Shown here: piece after piece, positions 16,913 to 24,799 of the stretch
Layout of the letters: the number at the start of each line of letters is the position of its first letter
Numbering within the stretch: position 1 is the first letter of the stretch
NCBI RefSeq assembly: GCF_030532715.1
Contig: NZ_JAUNKO010000005.1
Coordinates: 62,001 to 126,000, forward strand
Direction: 5' to 3'
Length of the DNA stretch: 64,000 nt
Source: Corynebacterium sp.
GTDB taxonomy: Bacteria > Actinomycetota > Actinomycetes > Mycobacteriales > Mycobacteriaceae
Position numbers and translations under genes: made by a program
The notes under the pieces: model-generated
Database searches by the model: none
Told to the model about the DNA's origin: nothing
What the model saw: the letters and a program-made list of their open reading frames with translations, nothing else

Positions 16913-19664
16913 CGATCGCCACCACCCCGCGTCGAATCGCCTCAATGGCCTGCTGGGCGGTGCGACGGATCTCCCGCGAATATCCTGTAGCGCGCACTTG
17001 TTCTAATAGGTCGACGACCTGGCGGCACCAGCGCACAAAATCGCCGGGCGTCAGCTCCGCGCCGCACTGCGCGGCCGCCGCCATGCAGTACCCGAGTGGC
17101 GCACCCGCGGTCCATTGGTGAATCGCCAACGAAAACCCCGCCTCCGGCTCCCGGGTAGCTGGCAGGTTGTGGCGCTGCTCATCAACCACCAGTTCCTCCC
17201 AAATGCGTTCGGTGTTGTTCATCGCGTTCGCCATTGCGTCCGTCGCCGCCTGCGGGACGCGCTTGGTCTCCTTGCGGTTTTCAAACGTGCACATGCTGAC
17301 CACCCCAGCGAGTTCGGCGGGGTCAAGGCCGTCCCACACGCCGCGCCGCAAACACTGTGCTACCAACAGGTCCGACTCGTTGTGAATGTTGGCTAACCGT
17401 TCACCTTCGACAGTGATCGTGGGCACGCGTTGCGAATCGAACTCCACATAGTCCATCTCTTCCAGCAAATCGAGGATGCGGTCGAAATGCTTGCCCAAGG
17501 TGTCCACGGCGGCAGAAACCTGCCCCCGCAGCTGGGCGAGCTCCCGCTCTCGCCGCACCAACCGCTCGCCCAACCGGGCTAGGTGCTCGCGTTGTTCCCA
17601 CTTGTGTGCCTCGTGCGCGCGAATCTCCGCCCGCAACCCGGCCACGACCTGCCCGCCACGCACCCGCGCCTGGTGCTTCAGACGCTTCGGGCGCGGATAA
17701 TCACCCCGGCGGAACGACTCCACAATCGTATTGGTGGTGCGCCGTGGCTTGTGGGTCACGTCCCGTGGCAAGCGCATGTGCCCTACCACAATCGGTGGAT
17801 TGGCAAACGATTCGGCGTCAATGCGGCCCGACCACCCAGTTTCCATGGTCACCCACGGGCGTGGCTCCCGGGGGTTTTCCGCAACCCGCACCACCACCGC
17901 AAGCAGCGGCTTCTTTTTACCCGGCAAGGCGAGCACATCCCCGAGTTGCGCTTTGCGCAGCACCGCCTTGACTTCCCGGTGGCGTTCTTCAAGGTTGCGG
18001 CGTTTCGCGTTGCGCTCCTCCTGGGTGAGTTTGTGGCGCAGCGAGAGGTATTCGCGGAACACCTGCTCTGGGTTTTCCACATCGTCGGGGGCGCATTGCT
18101 GGATCGCCGCGGCGAATTCGCGCGACAGCTCCGCGACAGTTTTTTCGGCGCGTTCGGCGTCCCGAATCTCATCCACCACGGACTCATCCGCTTGATACTG
18201 TGCGAATGATTTTTCCAACAGCCGGTGGGCTTGTTCGTAGCCTACCGTGGAGAGCAGGTTGACGCTCATGTTGTACCCAGGTTGGAACGTGGATACGAGC
18301 GGGTAGGTGCGGGTGGATGCCAACCCGGCCACGGCCTTTGGATCCATTGCGGGTGACCATTGCACCACGGCGTTGCCTTTAATATCGATGCCGCGGCGAC
18401 CCGCACGGCCCGTGAGCTGGGTGTATTGCCCTGGTGTAAGGTCCACGTGGGCCTCGCCGTCGAACTTCACCAACTTTTCCAACACCACGCTGCGCGCCGG
18501 CATGTTGATGCCCAACGCTAGGGTTTCGGTGGCGAACACCGCGCGCACCAAACCCCGCACGAAGAGCTCCTCCACAATGTGACGAAATGCGGGCAGCATC
18601 CCCGCATGGTGTGCCGCGAATCCTCGCTGGAGTGCGCGCTTCCATTGCCGGAAACGCAGCACCTCAAGGTCGGCGGGAGGAATGTCGCTCACCCCGCGAT
18701 CGACAATTTCGCCGATAAGTTCGGCTTCTTCCTCCGTGGTGAGGTCAAGCTGCGAATGCAAACATTGCATAAGCGCACCGTCGCAACCAGCGCGAGAGAA
18801 AATGAAAGTGATCGCCGGCAACATGTTTTTGCCCTGCAGTATTCGCAACACTTCTGGGCGTCCCAAGGGGCGGAACTCCCCCTGTGCGCGGGGCCCTGTG
18901 GGGGTGCGTTCGGGGCGTTTTCCGGACGATCGTGCGCGAAACCCGCCCGTATCTTCCGACCACTTCTCGCGCACATGTTCGCGATGCTCGAGGCGGGTGA
19001 CGGACTGCTGCAATGCGCGATTCACTTGGCCGCCGGTATCTGGTTCGAACATGGGAAACACCTTGCGGCCAACCATCATCCATTGCTCGAGGGGTACGGG
19101 GCGCACCTCGGAGACAATAACATCGGTGTCGCCCCTGACCGTGGACAACCACGCGCCAAATTCTTCCGAGTTACTGACGGTTGCGGAAAGGCCAATAATG
19201 CGGATGTGCTCGTCAAGGTTCAGGATGACCTCTTCCCACACCGCCCCGCGGGATACGTCGGACAGGAAGTGGATTTCGTCCATCACCACATGGCTTAAAC
19301 GTTCTAACGTCGGGGATTCCGCGTAAATCATATTGCGCAACACTTCGGTGGTCATAACCACCACCTCGGCATTGCCGTTGATGGAAACGTCGCCGGTGAG
19401 CAATCCGACCGTTTCCTCGCCGTGTTCCGCGACGAGATCATGGTATTTCTGGTTGCTCAGCGCCTTAATCGGCGTGGTGTAAAAACACTTCGTGCCGCGC
19501 GAAAGCGCGAGCGAAACGGCGAATTCGCCGACGATGGTTTTGCCGGCACCGGTGGGCGCGCACACCAACACCCCGCGGTCTTCCTCCACAGCGCGGCAAC
19601 CCTGAATCTGAAACGGATCCAGGGGAAACTTCAAGGCAGCGGTAAATTCGGCGAGGTGGCTCAT
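16905..19664 (-). CDS. helY: Ski2-like DEAD/DEAH-box RNA helicase HelY
   Basis: A 919-residue superfamily 2 helicase. Walker A is APTGAGKT near residue 40, motif II is DEIH ([11 protein letters not shown]) near residue 130, motif III follows as GLSATVSN, and motif VI is [10 protein letters not shown] near residue 415. The C-terminal part matches the DSHCT domain of Ski2/Mtr4 proteins. Such enzymes unwind structured RNA for decay. It lies 17 bp downstream of tatC, the same helY-tatC-tatA order as in mycobacteria. Confidence 0.93.
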   Translation of the reverse strand: MSHLAEFTAALKFPLDPFQIQGCRAVEEDRGVLVCAPTGAGKTIVGEFAVSLALSRGTKCFYTTPIKALSNQKYHDLVAEHGEETVGLLTGDVSINGNAEVVVMTTEVLRNMIYAESPTLERLSHVVMDEIHFLSDVSRGAVWEEVILNLDEHIRIIGLSATVSNSEEFGAWLSTVRGDTDVIVSEVRPVPLEQWMMVGRKVFPMFEPDTGGQVNRALQQSVTRLEHREHVREKWSEDTGGFRARSSGKRPERTPTGPRAQGEFRPLGRPEVLRILQGKNMLPAITFIFSRAGCDGALMQCLHSQLDLTTEEEAELIGEIVDRGVSDIPPADLEVLRFRQWKRALQRGFAAHHAGMLPAFRHIVEELFVRGLVRAVFATETLALGINMPARSVVLEKLVKFDGEAHVDLTPGQYTQLTGRAGRRGIDIKGNAVVQWSPAMDPKAVAGLASTRTYPLVSTFQPGYNMSVNLLSTVGYEQAHRLLEKSFAQYQADESVVDEIRDAERAEKTVAELSREFAAAIQQCAPDDVENPEQVFREYLSLRHKLTQEERNAKRRNLEERHREVKAVLRKAQLGDVLALPGKKKPLLAVVVRVAENPREPRPWVTMETGWSGRIDAESFANPPIVVGHMRLPRDVTHKPRRTTNTIVESFRRGDYPRPKRLKHQARVRGGQVVAGLRAEIRAHEAHKWEQREHLARLGERLVRRERELAQLRGQVSAAVDTLGKHFDRILDLLEEMDYVEFDSQRVPTITVEGERLANIHNESDLLVAQCLRRGVWDGLDPAELAGVVSMCTFENRKETKRVPQAATDAMANAMNNTERIWEELVVDEQRHNLPATREPEAGFSLAIHQWTAGAPLGYCMAAAAQCGAELTPGDFVRWCRQVVDLLEQVRATGYSREIRRTAQQAIEAIRRGVVAIGA

Positions 19665-19681
19665 GCCTTCAACTTACCCGG

Positions 19682-20701
19682 TTACAGCACGTCGTCGAAG
19701 TCTGAACCGCTACGTTCCGCAAGATTTCCGCGTAGCTCCGCGCCCCGCATGTTCGGCAAAATTTCCGACGCCGGCGTTGGCGCATCAATGCTTGTCGACG
19801 CCGCGATCCCGCCCGAAGCGCCGACCCCACCGGCCGCAACAATCGGCGAAGACTCATCATCCCCCACATCCAGCCAGTCTGGGCGGGTGCGGTTTCGGCG
19901 CTTATCGTTCAACCTGGCGAACTGGATAGCAATCTCCACCAAGATCACCAGAACAAAGCCCAAGACCACCATGGAGTATGGGTCCTGGCCGGGTGTGATG
20001 AAGGCTGCGAACACGGCCAGCAGCATCACAATCAGCCGGCGCTTCGTGCGCAATTGCTCGTAGCTGATCACGCCCGCGATGTTCAGCATGGCGAGAATGA
20101 GCGGCACTTCGAAGCTCACACCGAAAATGACCAAAAATGCGAGCAGGAAGTTAAAATACTGCTCGCCGTTTAGCGCTGTTGTTTGGCTATCCGCACCGAT
20201 GGTGAGCAGAAAGGATAGGCCGAGCGCGATGACAAAGTATGCGAGCACGGCGCCGCATACGAACAACACTACCGCGATAGAGACGAAGGAAAACGTCCAG
20301 CGGCGCTCGTTCTTCATCAACCCTGGGGTAATGAAACCCCATAATTGCGCAAGCCACACTGGGGAGGCGAACACCGCGCCTGCCAGCGAGCCGACTTTTA
20401 ACCGCAGCATAAACATCTCAAACGGGCCCGTGGCCAGCAGCTTGCATTCGCCGTCGGCAGTGAAGCTTGCGCGTGCTTCCGGGGGCAGGCTGCAATAAGG
20501 GCCGCGCAAGATCTCTCCGAGGGAGGGGATCCCAAACGGATTCGCCTGGTACCACCAGAAACCCACGATCGTGCCCACGGCAAGCGCGATCAAGGAAATA
20601 ATCATCCGGCGGCGCAGCTCTTGAATGTGTTCCACCAATGACATGGAACCATCGGCCGGGCGCTTCTTCTTTTTGGACGTTTTACGCTCAGCGGTGCTCA
20701 T
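19682..20701 (-). CDS. tatC: Sec-independent protein translocase TatC
   Basis: This 339-residue membrane protein has the TatC signature near residue 25 (SLVEHIQELRRRMIIS), a conserved Pro-containing TM3 region (PVWLAQLWGFITPGL) and six predicted membrane segments. The N-terminus is Lys-rich and the last 70 residues form a Gly/Ala/Ser-rich cytoplasmic tail, longer than in E. coli TatC. TatC binds twin-arginine signal peptides. It forms one transcript with tatA. Confidence 0.95.
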   Translation of the reverse strand: MSTAERKTSKKKKRPADGSMSLVEHIQELRRRMIISLIALAVGTIVGFWWYQANPFGIPSLGEILRGPYCSLPPEARASFTADGECKLLATGPFEMFMLRLKVGSLAGAVFASPVWLAQLWGFITPGLMKNERRWTFSFVSIAVVLFVCGAVLAYFVIALGLSFLLTIGADSQTTALNGEQYFNFLLAFLVIFGVSFEVPLILAMLNIAGVISYEQLRTKRRLIVMLLAVFAAFITPGQDPYSMVVLGFVLVILVEIAIQFARLNDKRRNRTRPDWLDVGDDESSPIVAAGGVGASGGIAASTSIDAPTPASEILPNMRGAELRGNLAERSGSDFDDVL

Positions 20702-20721
20702 GAGACGACGCTGCTACCCCA

Positions 20722-20985
20722 CTACTGTTGCTGTTGCGGGGTTGTTTGCTGCTGTGGTGGCACCGGTGGTTGCTGCACCGGCTGGACGGGTTGCTGGATG
20801 GGCTGCGGGGAGATGGCGCGCTGCTCTTGCAGTTCGTCGTCGCGGCTCATTTCCTTCACCTCCGACTTGAAAATGCGCATAGAACGTCCAAGCGAACGTG
20901 CTGCGTCGGGGAGCTTCTTTGCGCCGAAGAGCAGCACCACGAGTACAGCGATAATAATGAGTTCGGTGGGGCCCAAGTTAGGCAT
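20722..20985 (-). CDS. tatA: Twin-arginine translocase pore subunit TatA
   Basis: An 87-residue protein started at the ATG at 20985 ([12 protein letters not shown]), which has GGAGGAAG six bases upstream. It has one N-terminal membrane helix, then the amphipathic helix [24 protein letters not shown], whose FGxKKLP hinge is the TatA hallmark. The cytoplasmic tail is unusually rich in Gln and Pro. It oligomerises to form the Tat export passage with TatC. Confidence 0.95.
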   Translation of the reverse strand: MPNLGPTELIIIAVLVVLLFGAKKLPDAARSLGRSMRIFKSEVKEMSRDDELQEQRAISPQPIQQPVQPVQQPPVPPQQQTTPQQQQ

Positions 20986-21008
20986 GATATCTTCCTCCAA
21001 GCTGGAAG

Positions 21009-21971
21009 TTATTTGTCTGATGTTTCATCATACGCTGCCAGTGCAGATCGAGATTGCGTCGCAATGGCTGAAACTAAGGACATTGGTGCAACAATACTAA
21101 CCCGATCAGCATTGCTCAGGGCGAACCGAACAACCCAATCCTCGCTGAGCAGCGGCATCGTCGCCGCAAACCAGGCGTCATCCAGCTGCTTGCCAAGGGT
21201 CATGGGGAAATAATCGGCTAACCACACGGCCGACGCACGGATGCGCAACTGTACCTCGTCCGCGCCGAAATCGAACGGATTCTTGGCATCAAAACGCAGC
21301 AAATCAGTGTGCGGTTCAGCCGGCCGATTCACCACCGAAACCTCGGTCATACGATCCGCCCGAAACGTGCGGTGTGCCCCTGCCTCAGCGTCCCAAGCCG
21401 TCAGGTAGGTCACACCCTCGTGGGCAAACACGCGCGCCGGGGACACCTCACGTACCGTCACCTTATCGGTGGAAGCGCTGTGATAGCGGAAGCTCAGCCG
21501 GTGTTGCTGCTCCATCGCCTGCCGGATTGCCTCCAGTACCGGTTCCGTGGGAATCTCACCAGCGATGGAATCCACTACTGCCACGGTTTGATCTTGCATA
21601 ATGCTCCGCAATTTTTCGGCGGCGCTCAGCACGGCGGAACGGTCTGTCAACCCCGCCACGTTTTCCAACGAGTCTAATGCTAGCAGCAGTGCACCGGCCT
21701 CGGTTTGCGTGAGACGCAGCGGCTGATCCAATCCCTGATTGTTGGTGACATTCACGCCGAGGTAACTGTGCTCTAAATCCACGAGGTCATCGGGCAGCAT
21801 CCCGGGTAACCCACAGCACCACAAACGGTCCAAATCCGTTTTGATTTCGGCTGGGGTGCGGCCCAAGTCGGCGGCGGCTTCCATCAACGTTCGGTCCGGA
21901 TGTGCCTCGAAATAAGGCAGCAGGTTTAACATGCGAACTAAATCTTCTAGGCGTGCGGAACTATGCGCCAC
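21009..21971 (-). CDS. pafC: WYL-domain regulator PafC
   Basis: A 320-residue protein started at the GTG at 21971, which has GGAGGAA four bases upstream and overlaps the pafB stop by 11 bp. It has an N-terminal winged helix region, a WYL domain ([21 protein letters not shown]) at about residues 185-215, and a WCX C-terminus. PafB and PafC form a heterodimeric activator of the DNA damage response in mycobacteria, despite the name taken from the proteasome locus. It lies between pafB and tatA. Confidence 0.9.
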   Translation of the reverse strand: MAHSSARLEDLVRMLNLLPYFEAHPDRTLMEAAADLGRTPAEIKTDLDRLWCCGLPGMLPDDLVDLEHSYLGVNVTNNQGLDQPLRLTQTEAGALLLALDSLENVAGLTDRSAVLSAAEKLRSIMQDQTVAVVDSIAGEIPTEPVLEAIRQAMEQQHRLSFRYHSASTDKVTVREVSPARVFAHEGVTYLTAWDAEAGAHRTFRADRMTEVSVVNRPAEPHTDLLRFDAKNPFDFGADEVQLRIRASAVWLADYFPMTLGKQLDDAWFAATMPLLSEDWVVRFALSNADRVSIVAPMSLVSAIATQSRSALAAYDETSDK

Positions 21972-22914
21972 GGTATTCCTCCTCTGCCTCGTGTAAATGT
22001 GCAACCACAGCGTCGCGGATCTCACTCGGACTCAACACGACGGCATGCGGCGCGTACGCCGCTGCGGTGCGAATCAGCCAATCTTGATCCACACCAATGA
22101 GATCCCACGTGCCGTCCGCCCGTTGGGTACCGCGAGTGGAAAGCTCATAGGCGCGGTCTGGGGTGATGGAGAGGTGGGCGTCGATAAGTTGCTGCCCAGT
22201 GCGCAACAACTTTTCGACCACATGTTGCAAATCCTCATCTGGGCGCGGGTGCTCGCCGCCGCCAATGACGGCGATGTCGCCCACGCGCGTGATGCGGAAC
22301 GACCGTGGTGCGTCGCGGTCGATGTCGAAACCGACGAGGTAGAGCCGGTCGCGCACGTTGACAATGCCCCACGGGTCCATGGTGCGCGTCGTGGTTTGCG
22401 CCGCCCGCCCCGAGCGGTACTGAAACTCTATTCGATCCCCGCGGCGCGTGGCGTTCAGCAGCGAGTCTAAGTGCCGAGCAGACAAGGTCGAAATATCGTT
22501 TACGGCGGTGAATCGCGGCGCGGAATGCAGCATTCGATCGGCGCCGCCCGCCGCGAGCTTAGTCCACCCAGAACGCGCAAACGCCCCCAAGTCGGGGTCG
22601 AACCCTAGTTCCCCGGCGAGGCCAAGCACGGTAGCTTCCGCAGGGGTAAAACTCACCGGCGGCAGCATATAGCGCTCCCGTTGCAACCGGTAGCCAGCCT
22701 GCGCCACGGACTCAATCGGCACGCCAACCTTGGCCAAAATCGCACGGTCCCGCGTAAACACCGTGTGAAAGGATGCTGCGGAATATTCCGCATAACCATC
22801 CACGTGTTGGTGAATCCACTGCGGGGAGAGAAACTTCCGGCCGAAACGATCAGCATTGAGAAACGCGAACGTTAAATTAGTCAAGCGTTCAATCACGCGA
22901 TCACGAGCAACCAT
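21961..22914 (-). CDS. pafB: WYL-domain regulator PafB
   Basis: A 317-residue partner of PafC. The chosen ATG at 22914 (MVARDRVIERLTNLTFAFLN) has AAGGTGG seven bases upstream; the GTG two codons earlier is too close to it. It has an N-terminal HTH, the WYL domain near residues 195-225 (RDRLYLVGFDIDRDAPRSFRI) and a C-terminal WCX region. It lies 12 bp after pafA, consistent with the pafA-pafB-pafC operon of mycobacteria and corynebacteria. Confidence 0.9.
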   Translation of the reverse strand: MVARDRVIERLTNLTFAFLNADRFGRKFLSPQWIHQHVDGYAEYSAASFHTVFTRDRAILAKVGVPIESVAQAGYRLQRERYMLPPVSFTPAEATVLGLAGELGFDPDLGAFARSGWTKLAAGGADRMLHSAPRFTAVNDISTLSARHLDSLLNATRRGDRIEFQYRSGRAAQTTTRTMDPWGIVNVRDRLYLVGFDIDRDAPRSFRITRVGDIAVIGGGEHPRPDEDLQHVVEKLLRTGQQLIDAHLSITPDRAYELSTRGTQRADGTWDLIGVDQDWLIRTAAAYAPHAVVLSPSEIRDAVVAHLHEAEEEYRGA

Positions 22915-22926
22915 ATACACGCCACC

Positions 22927-24342
22927 TTAAAGGGAATCCATATATGCCAATAATTCGTCAACTTCCGCGTTGGTTGTGGCAAATGGATCGCCTAATTCAA
23001 CGCTTTTTGCGGCAAGTTGGTTCACCTTGAGACGCATCCAATCCACCGTCACCGGCGTGCCCGTAGCAAACGCGCGGCGCAAAAACTCCCCGCGCAGCCG
23101 CGCCCGCGTGGTCTGCGGCGGTGTTCCAGCGACAGCGTCGGAAACATCGGAGTCAGTGACCCAACGTTGTACCAGCCCCTTCGATTCTAGTGCCCAGTGC
23201 AGACCCCGGCCCGGCCGAACGTCGTGAAATGCGAGGTCAATCTGCAACAGCTTCGGATGGTCCAGTTCAAAACCGTGACGCTGTTGGAAGCGCAGCAGCA
23301 GATTACGCTTGATTACCCAGTCAATTTCTGTGTCCACGGCGGAAAAATCCTGGGTTTCAATCGCGGTGAGGGTACGCTCCCACAAGTCAAGGACACGGCG
23401 GAACTCAGCTGGCGTGGTCCCCTGTTCGCAGGGTGGACGCTGCTCCAGCCATTCGGCGGCGGCCTGGCAGTAGGCGCGCTGAATCTCCAACGCGGTGACA
23501 GTAGCACCGTTTCGTAACCGCACCGGAGTATTCCCGGTAATATCGCGGGAAATTTCCCGGATAGCGCTGATTTCATTTTCTAAAGCGAAATCTGGGAGTG
23601 GCCAGCCTGCCTCAATGAGTTCGAGCACTAATTGTGTGGCGCCGATTTTGAGCGCAAACGTCGGCTCCGACAAGTTTGAATCACCGACAATAATGTGCAG
23701 GCGCCGATAGTGCTGCGAATCCGCGTGCGGTTCATCCCGCGTATTAATGATCGGCCGCGAGCGCGTCGTCGCCGACGAGACACCCTCCCAGACATGGTCC
23801 GCCCGCTGTGACAAGCAGAATCCAAGACCGAACTCCTGGTCGCTGAGGTTTGGGAGTGGGCGGTGGATTTTACCGGCGCCAACAATGAGTTGCCGCGTAA
23901 CCAGAAACGGCAGGAATTTCGCACCGAGGGTGCGCAACACCGTCGACCTGCTGACGAGATAGTTTTCGTGGCAACCGTACGAATTTCCGATGGAATCGAC
24001 GTTGTTTTTGAAAAGGAACACCTGCGCTGCAATGCCCTCATTGGCAAGCGAAACCTCGGCTCGACGGGCGAGCTCGTCTACGATGCGGTCCCCAGCGCGG
24101 TCGTAGGTCACCAGTTGGGTGAGGCTATCGCATTCGGGGGTGGCGTACTCCGGGTGGGAACCCACATCCAGGTAGAGCCGTCCCGCGTTTTCAATAAACA
24201 CGTTCGCACTGCCGTATTGTTCCACGACGGGGCGAAAAATATATCGAGCGAGCTCGTCTGGACCTAGCCGTTTGCGCCCGTTGGTGGTGCAGGTAATGCC
24301 GTATTCGGTTTCAACGCCGAAGACTCGTCGCAGGAGCGTCAC
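22927..24342 (-). CDS. pafA: Pup--protein ligase PafA
   Basis: This 471-residue enzyme of the carboxylate-amine ligase fold has the signature RVFGVETEYGITCT at the N-terminus, with the Glu residues that bind Mg-ATP, and DVGSHPEYATPECDS near residue 60 containing the catalytic Asp. PafA joins the C-terminal glutamate of Pup to lysines of target proteins. The start is GTG in a GTGA overlap with the pup stop, so the two are translationally coupled. Confidence 0.96.
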   Translation of the reverse strand: MTLLRRVFGVETEYGITCTTNGRKRLGPDELARYIFRPVVEQYGSANVFIENAGRLYLDVGSHPEYATPECDSLTQLVTYDRAGDRIVDELARRAEVSLANEGIAAQVFLFKNNVDSIGNSYGCHENYLVSRSTVLRTLGAKFLPFLVTRQLIVGAGKIHRPLPNLSDQEFGLGFCLSQRADHVWEGVSSATTRSRPIINTRDEPHADSQHYRRLHIIVGDSNLSEPTFALKIGATQLVLELIEAGWPLPDFALENEISAIREISRDITGNTPVRLRNGATVTALEIQRAYCQAAAEWLEQRPPCEQGTTPAEFRRVLDLWERTLTAIETQDFSAVDTEIDWVIKRNLLLRFQQRHGFELDHPKLLQIDLAFHDVRPGRGLHWALESKGLVQRWVTDSDVSDAVAGTPPQTTRARLRGEFLRRAFATGTPVTVDWMRLKVNQLAAKSVELGDPFATTNAEVDELLAYMDSL

Positions 24343-24527
24343 TGCCCACCCTTTTGCACGTAGGAGCGAACAAACTCTTCCGCGTTGTTTTCCAGCAAGC
24401 CGTCGATTTCATCGAGGAGTTCGTCAGTTCCGTGGGTGTGGATCTGTGCCTGACCGAACGCAGCATCGAATGATTCTTCAGAGTGGTCACCACCAGGACG
24501 CTGGATATGCGACTGCGGCATCGACAT
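24339..24527 (-). CDS. pup: Prokaryotic ubiquitin-like protein Pup
   Basis: A 62-residue protein started at the ATG at 24527, with AGAAAGG nine bases upstream. The C-terminal half carries the helical ARC-binding segment (ELLDEIDGLLENNAEEFVRSYVQKGGQ region), and the last three residues are Gly-Gly-Gln. A terminal Gln means that Dop must deamidate Pup to Gly-Gly-Glu before PafA can ligate it. The N-terminal half is polar and disordered. It is the first gene of the run pup-pafA-pafB-pafC-tatA-tatC-helY. Confidence 0.96.
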   Translation of the reverse strand: MSMPQSHIQRPGGDHSEESFDAAFGQAQIHTHGTDELLDEIDGLLENNAEEFVRSYVQKGGQ

Positions 24528-24546
24528 AACGGACTGCCTTTCTTGA

Positions 24547-24572
24547 AACCTAACAATGTCGCCCTTTAGGTT
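24547..24572 (-). promoter_or_regulatory. Inverted repeat in the pup leader
   Basis: AACCTAA at 24547-24553 and TTAGGTT at 24566-24572 are perfect inverted arms separated by 12 bases. In a pup transcript that begins upstream, this would fold into a hairpin ending just before the pup ribosome site. Both arms are also half-sites of a DtxR box. Seen directly; the role is inferred. Confidence 0.4.
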
Positions 24573-24584
24573 AGTCTCCCTTTC
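24566..24584 (+). promoter_or_regulatory. DtxR-box-like sequence near pup
   Basis: TTAGGTTAGTCTCCCTTTC matches 13 of 19 positions of the DtxR/IdeR consensus as I remember it (TTAGGTTAGCCTAACCTAA), including a perfect left half of nine bases. It lies 39 bp before the pup start codon. DtxR represses iron-uptake genes when iron is ample. Confidence 0.45.
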
Positions 24585-24593
24585 GTCGAATGT

Positions 24594-24613
24594 GGGGGTG
24601 CTTGCGCACCCCC
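24594..24613. other. Strong G/C hairpin between pup and the HtaA-domain gene
   Basis: GGGGGTGC at 24594-24601 and GCACCCCC at 24606-24613 form an 8-bp perfect stem with a 4-base loop. The last five C also can pair with GGGGG at 24616-24620, giving a competing fold. There is no U run in either direction, so it is not a clear terminator; it could insulate the divergent promoters or act in a leader. Confidence 0.55.
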
Positions 24614-24648
24614 GTGGGGGTTCGAAACTGATCGAAGCGTCACGTAAC

Positions 24649-24667
24649 TTAGGCAAGCCTCTGATAA
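24649..24667 (+). promoter_or_regulatory. DtxR-box-like sequence upstream of the HtaA-domain gene
   Basis: TTAGGCAAGCCTCTGATAA matches 13 of 19 positions of the DtxR consensus as I remember it (TTAGG, AGCCT and TAA blocks). It lies about 130 bp before the GTG of the haem-binding-type gene, a class repressed by DtxR in C. diphtheriae. Confidence 0.5.
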
Positions 24668-24799
24668 TTTCCTTAACGGCTCGCCCGGTAAGGCTTGGCT
24701 ATCTTTAACTTTCGCGCGTTGCGGTTCAGGAATAGCTTAGATTCGCTGCTGGGTGGCCAGTGTTTCCCTAGGCAGATTGCTCACGTTAAGGAAGAACCC

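Noticed and set aside
24695..24799. Longer N-terminus of the HtaA-domain protein starting at 24695
   Set aside because: The extra 35 residues are not conserved-looking, while the GTG at 24800 has a good ribosome site directly before a typical signal peptide.
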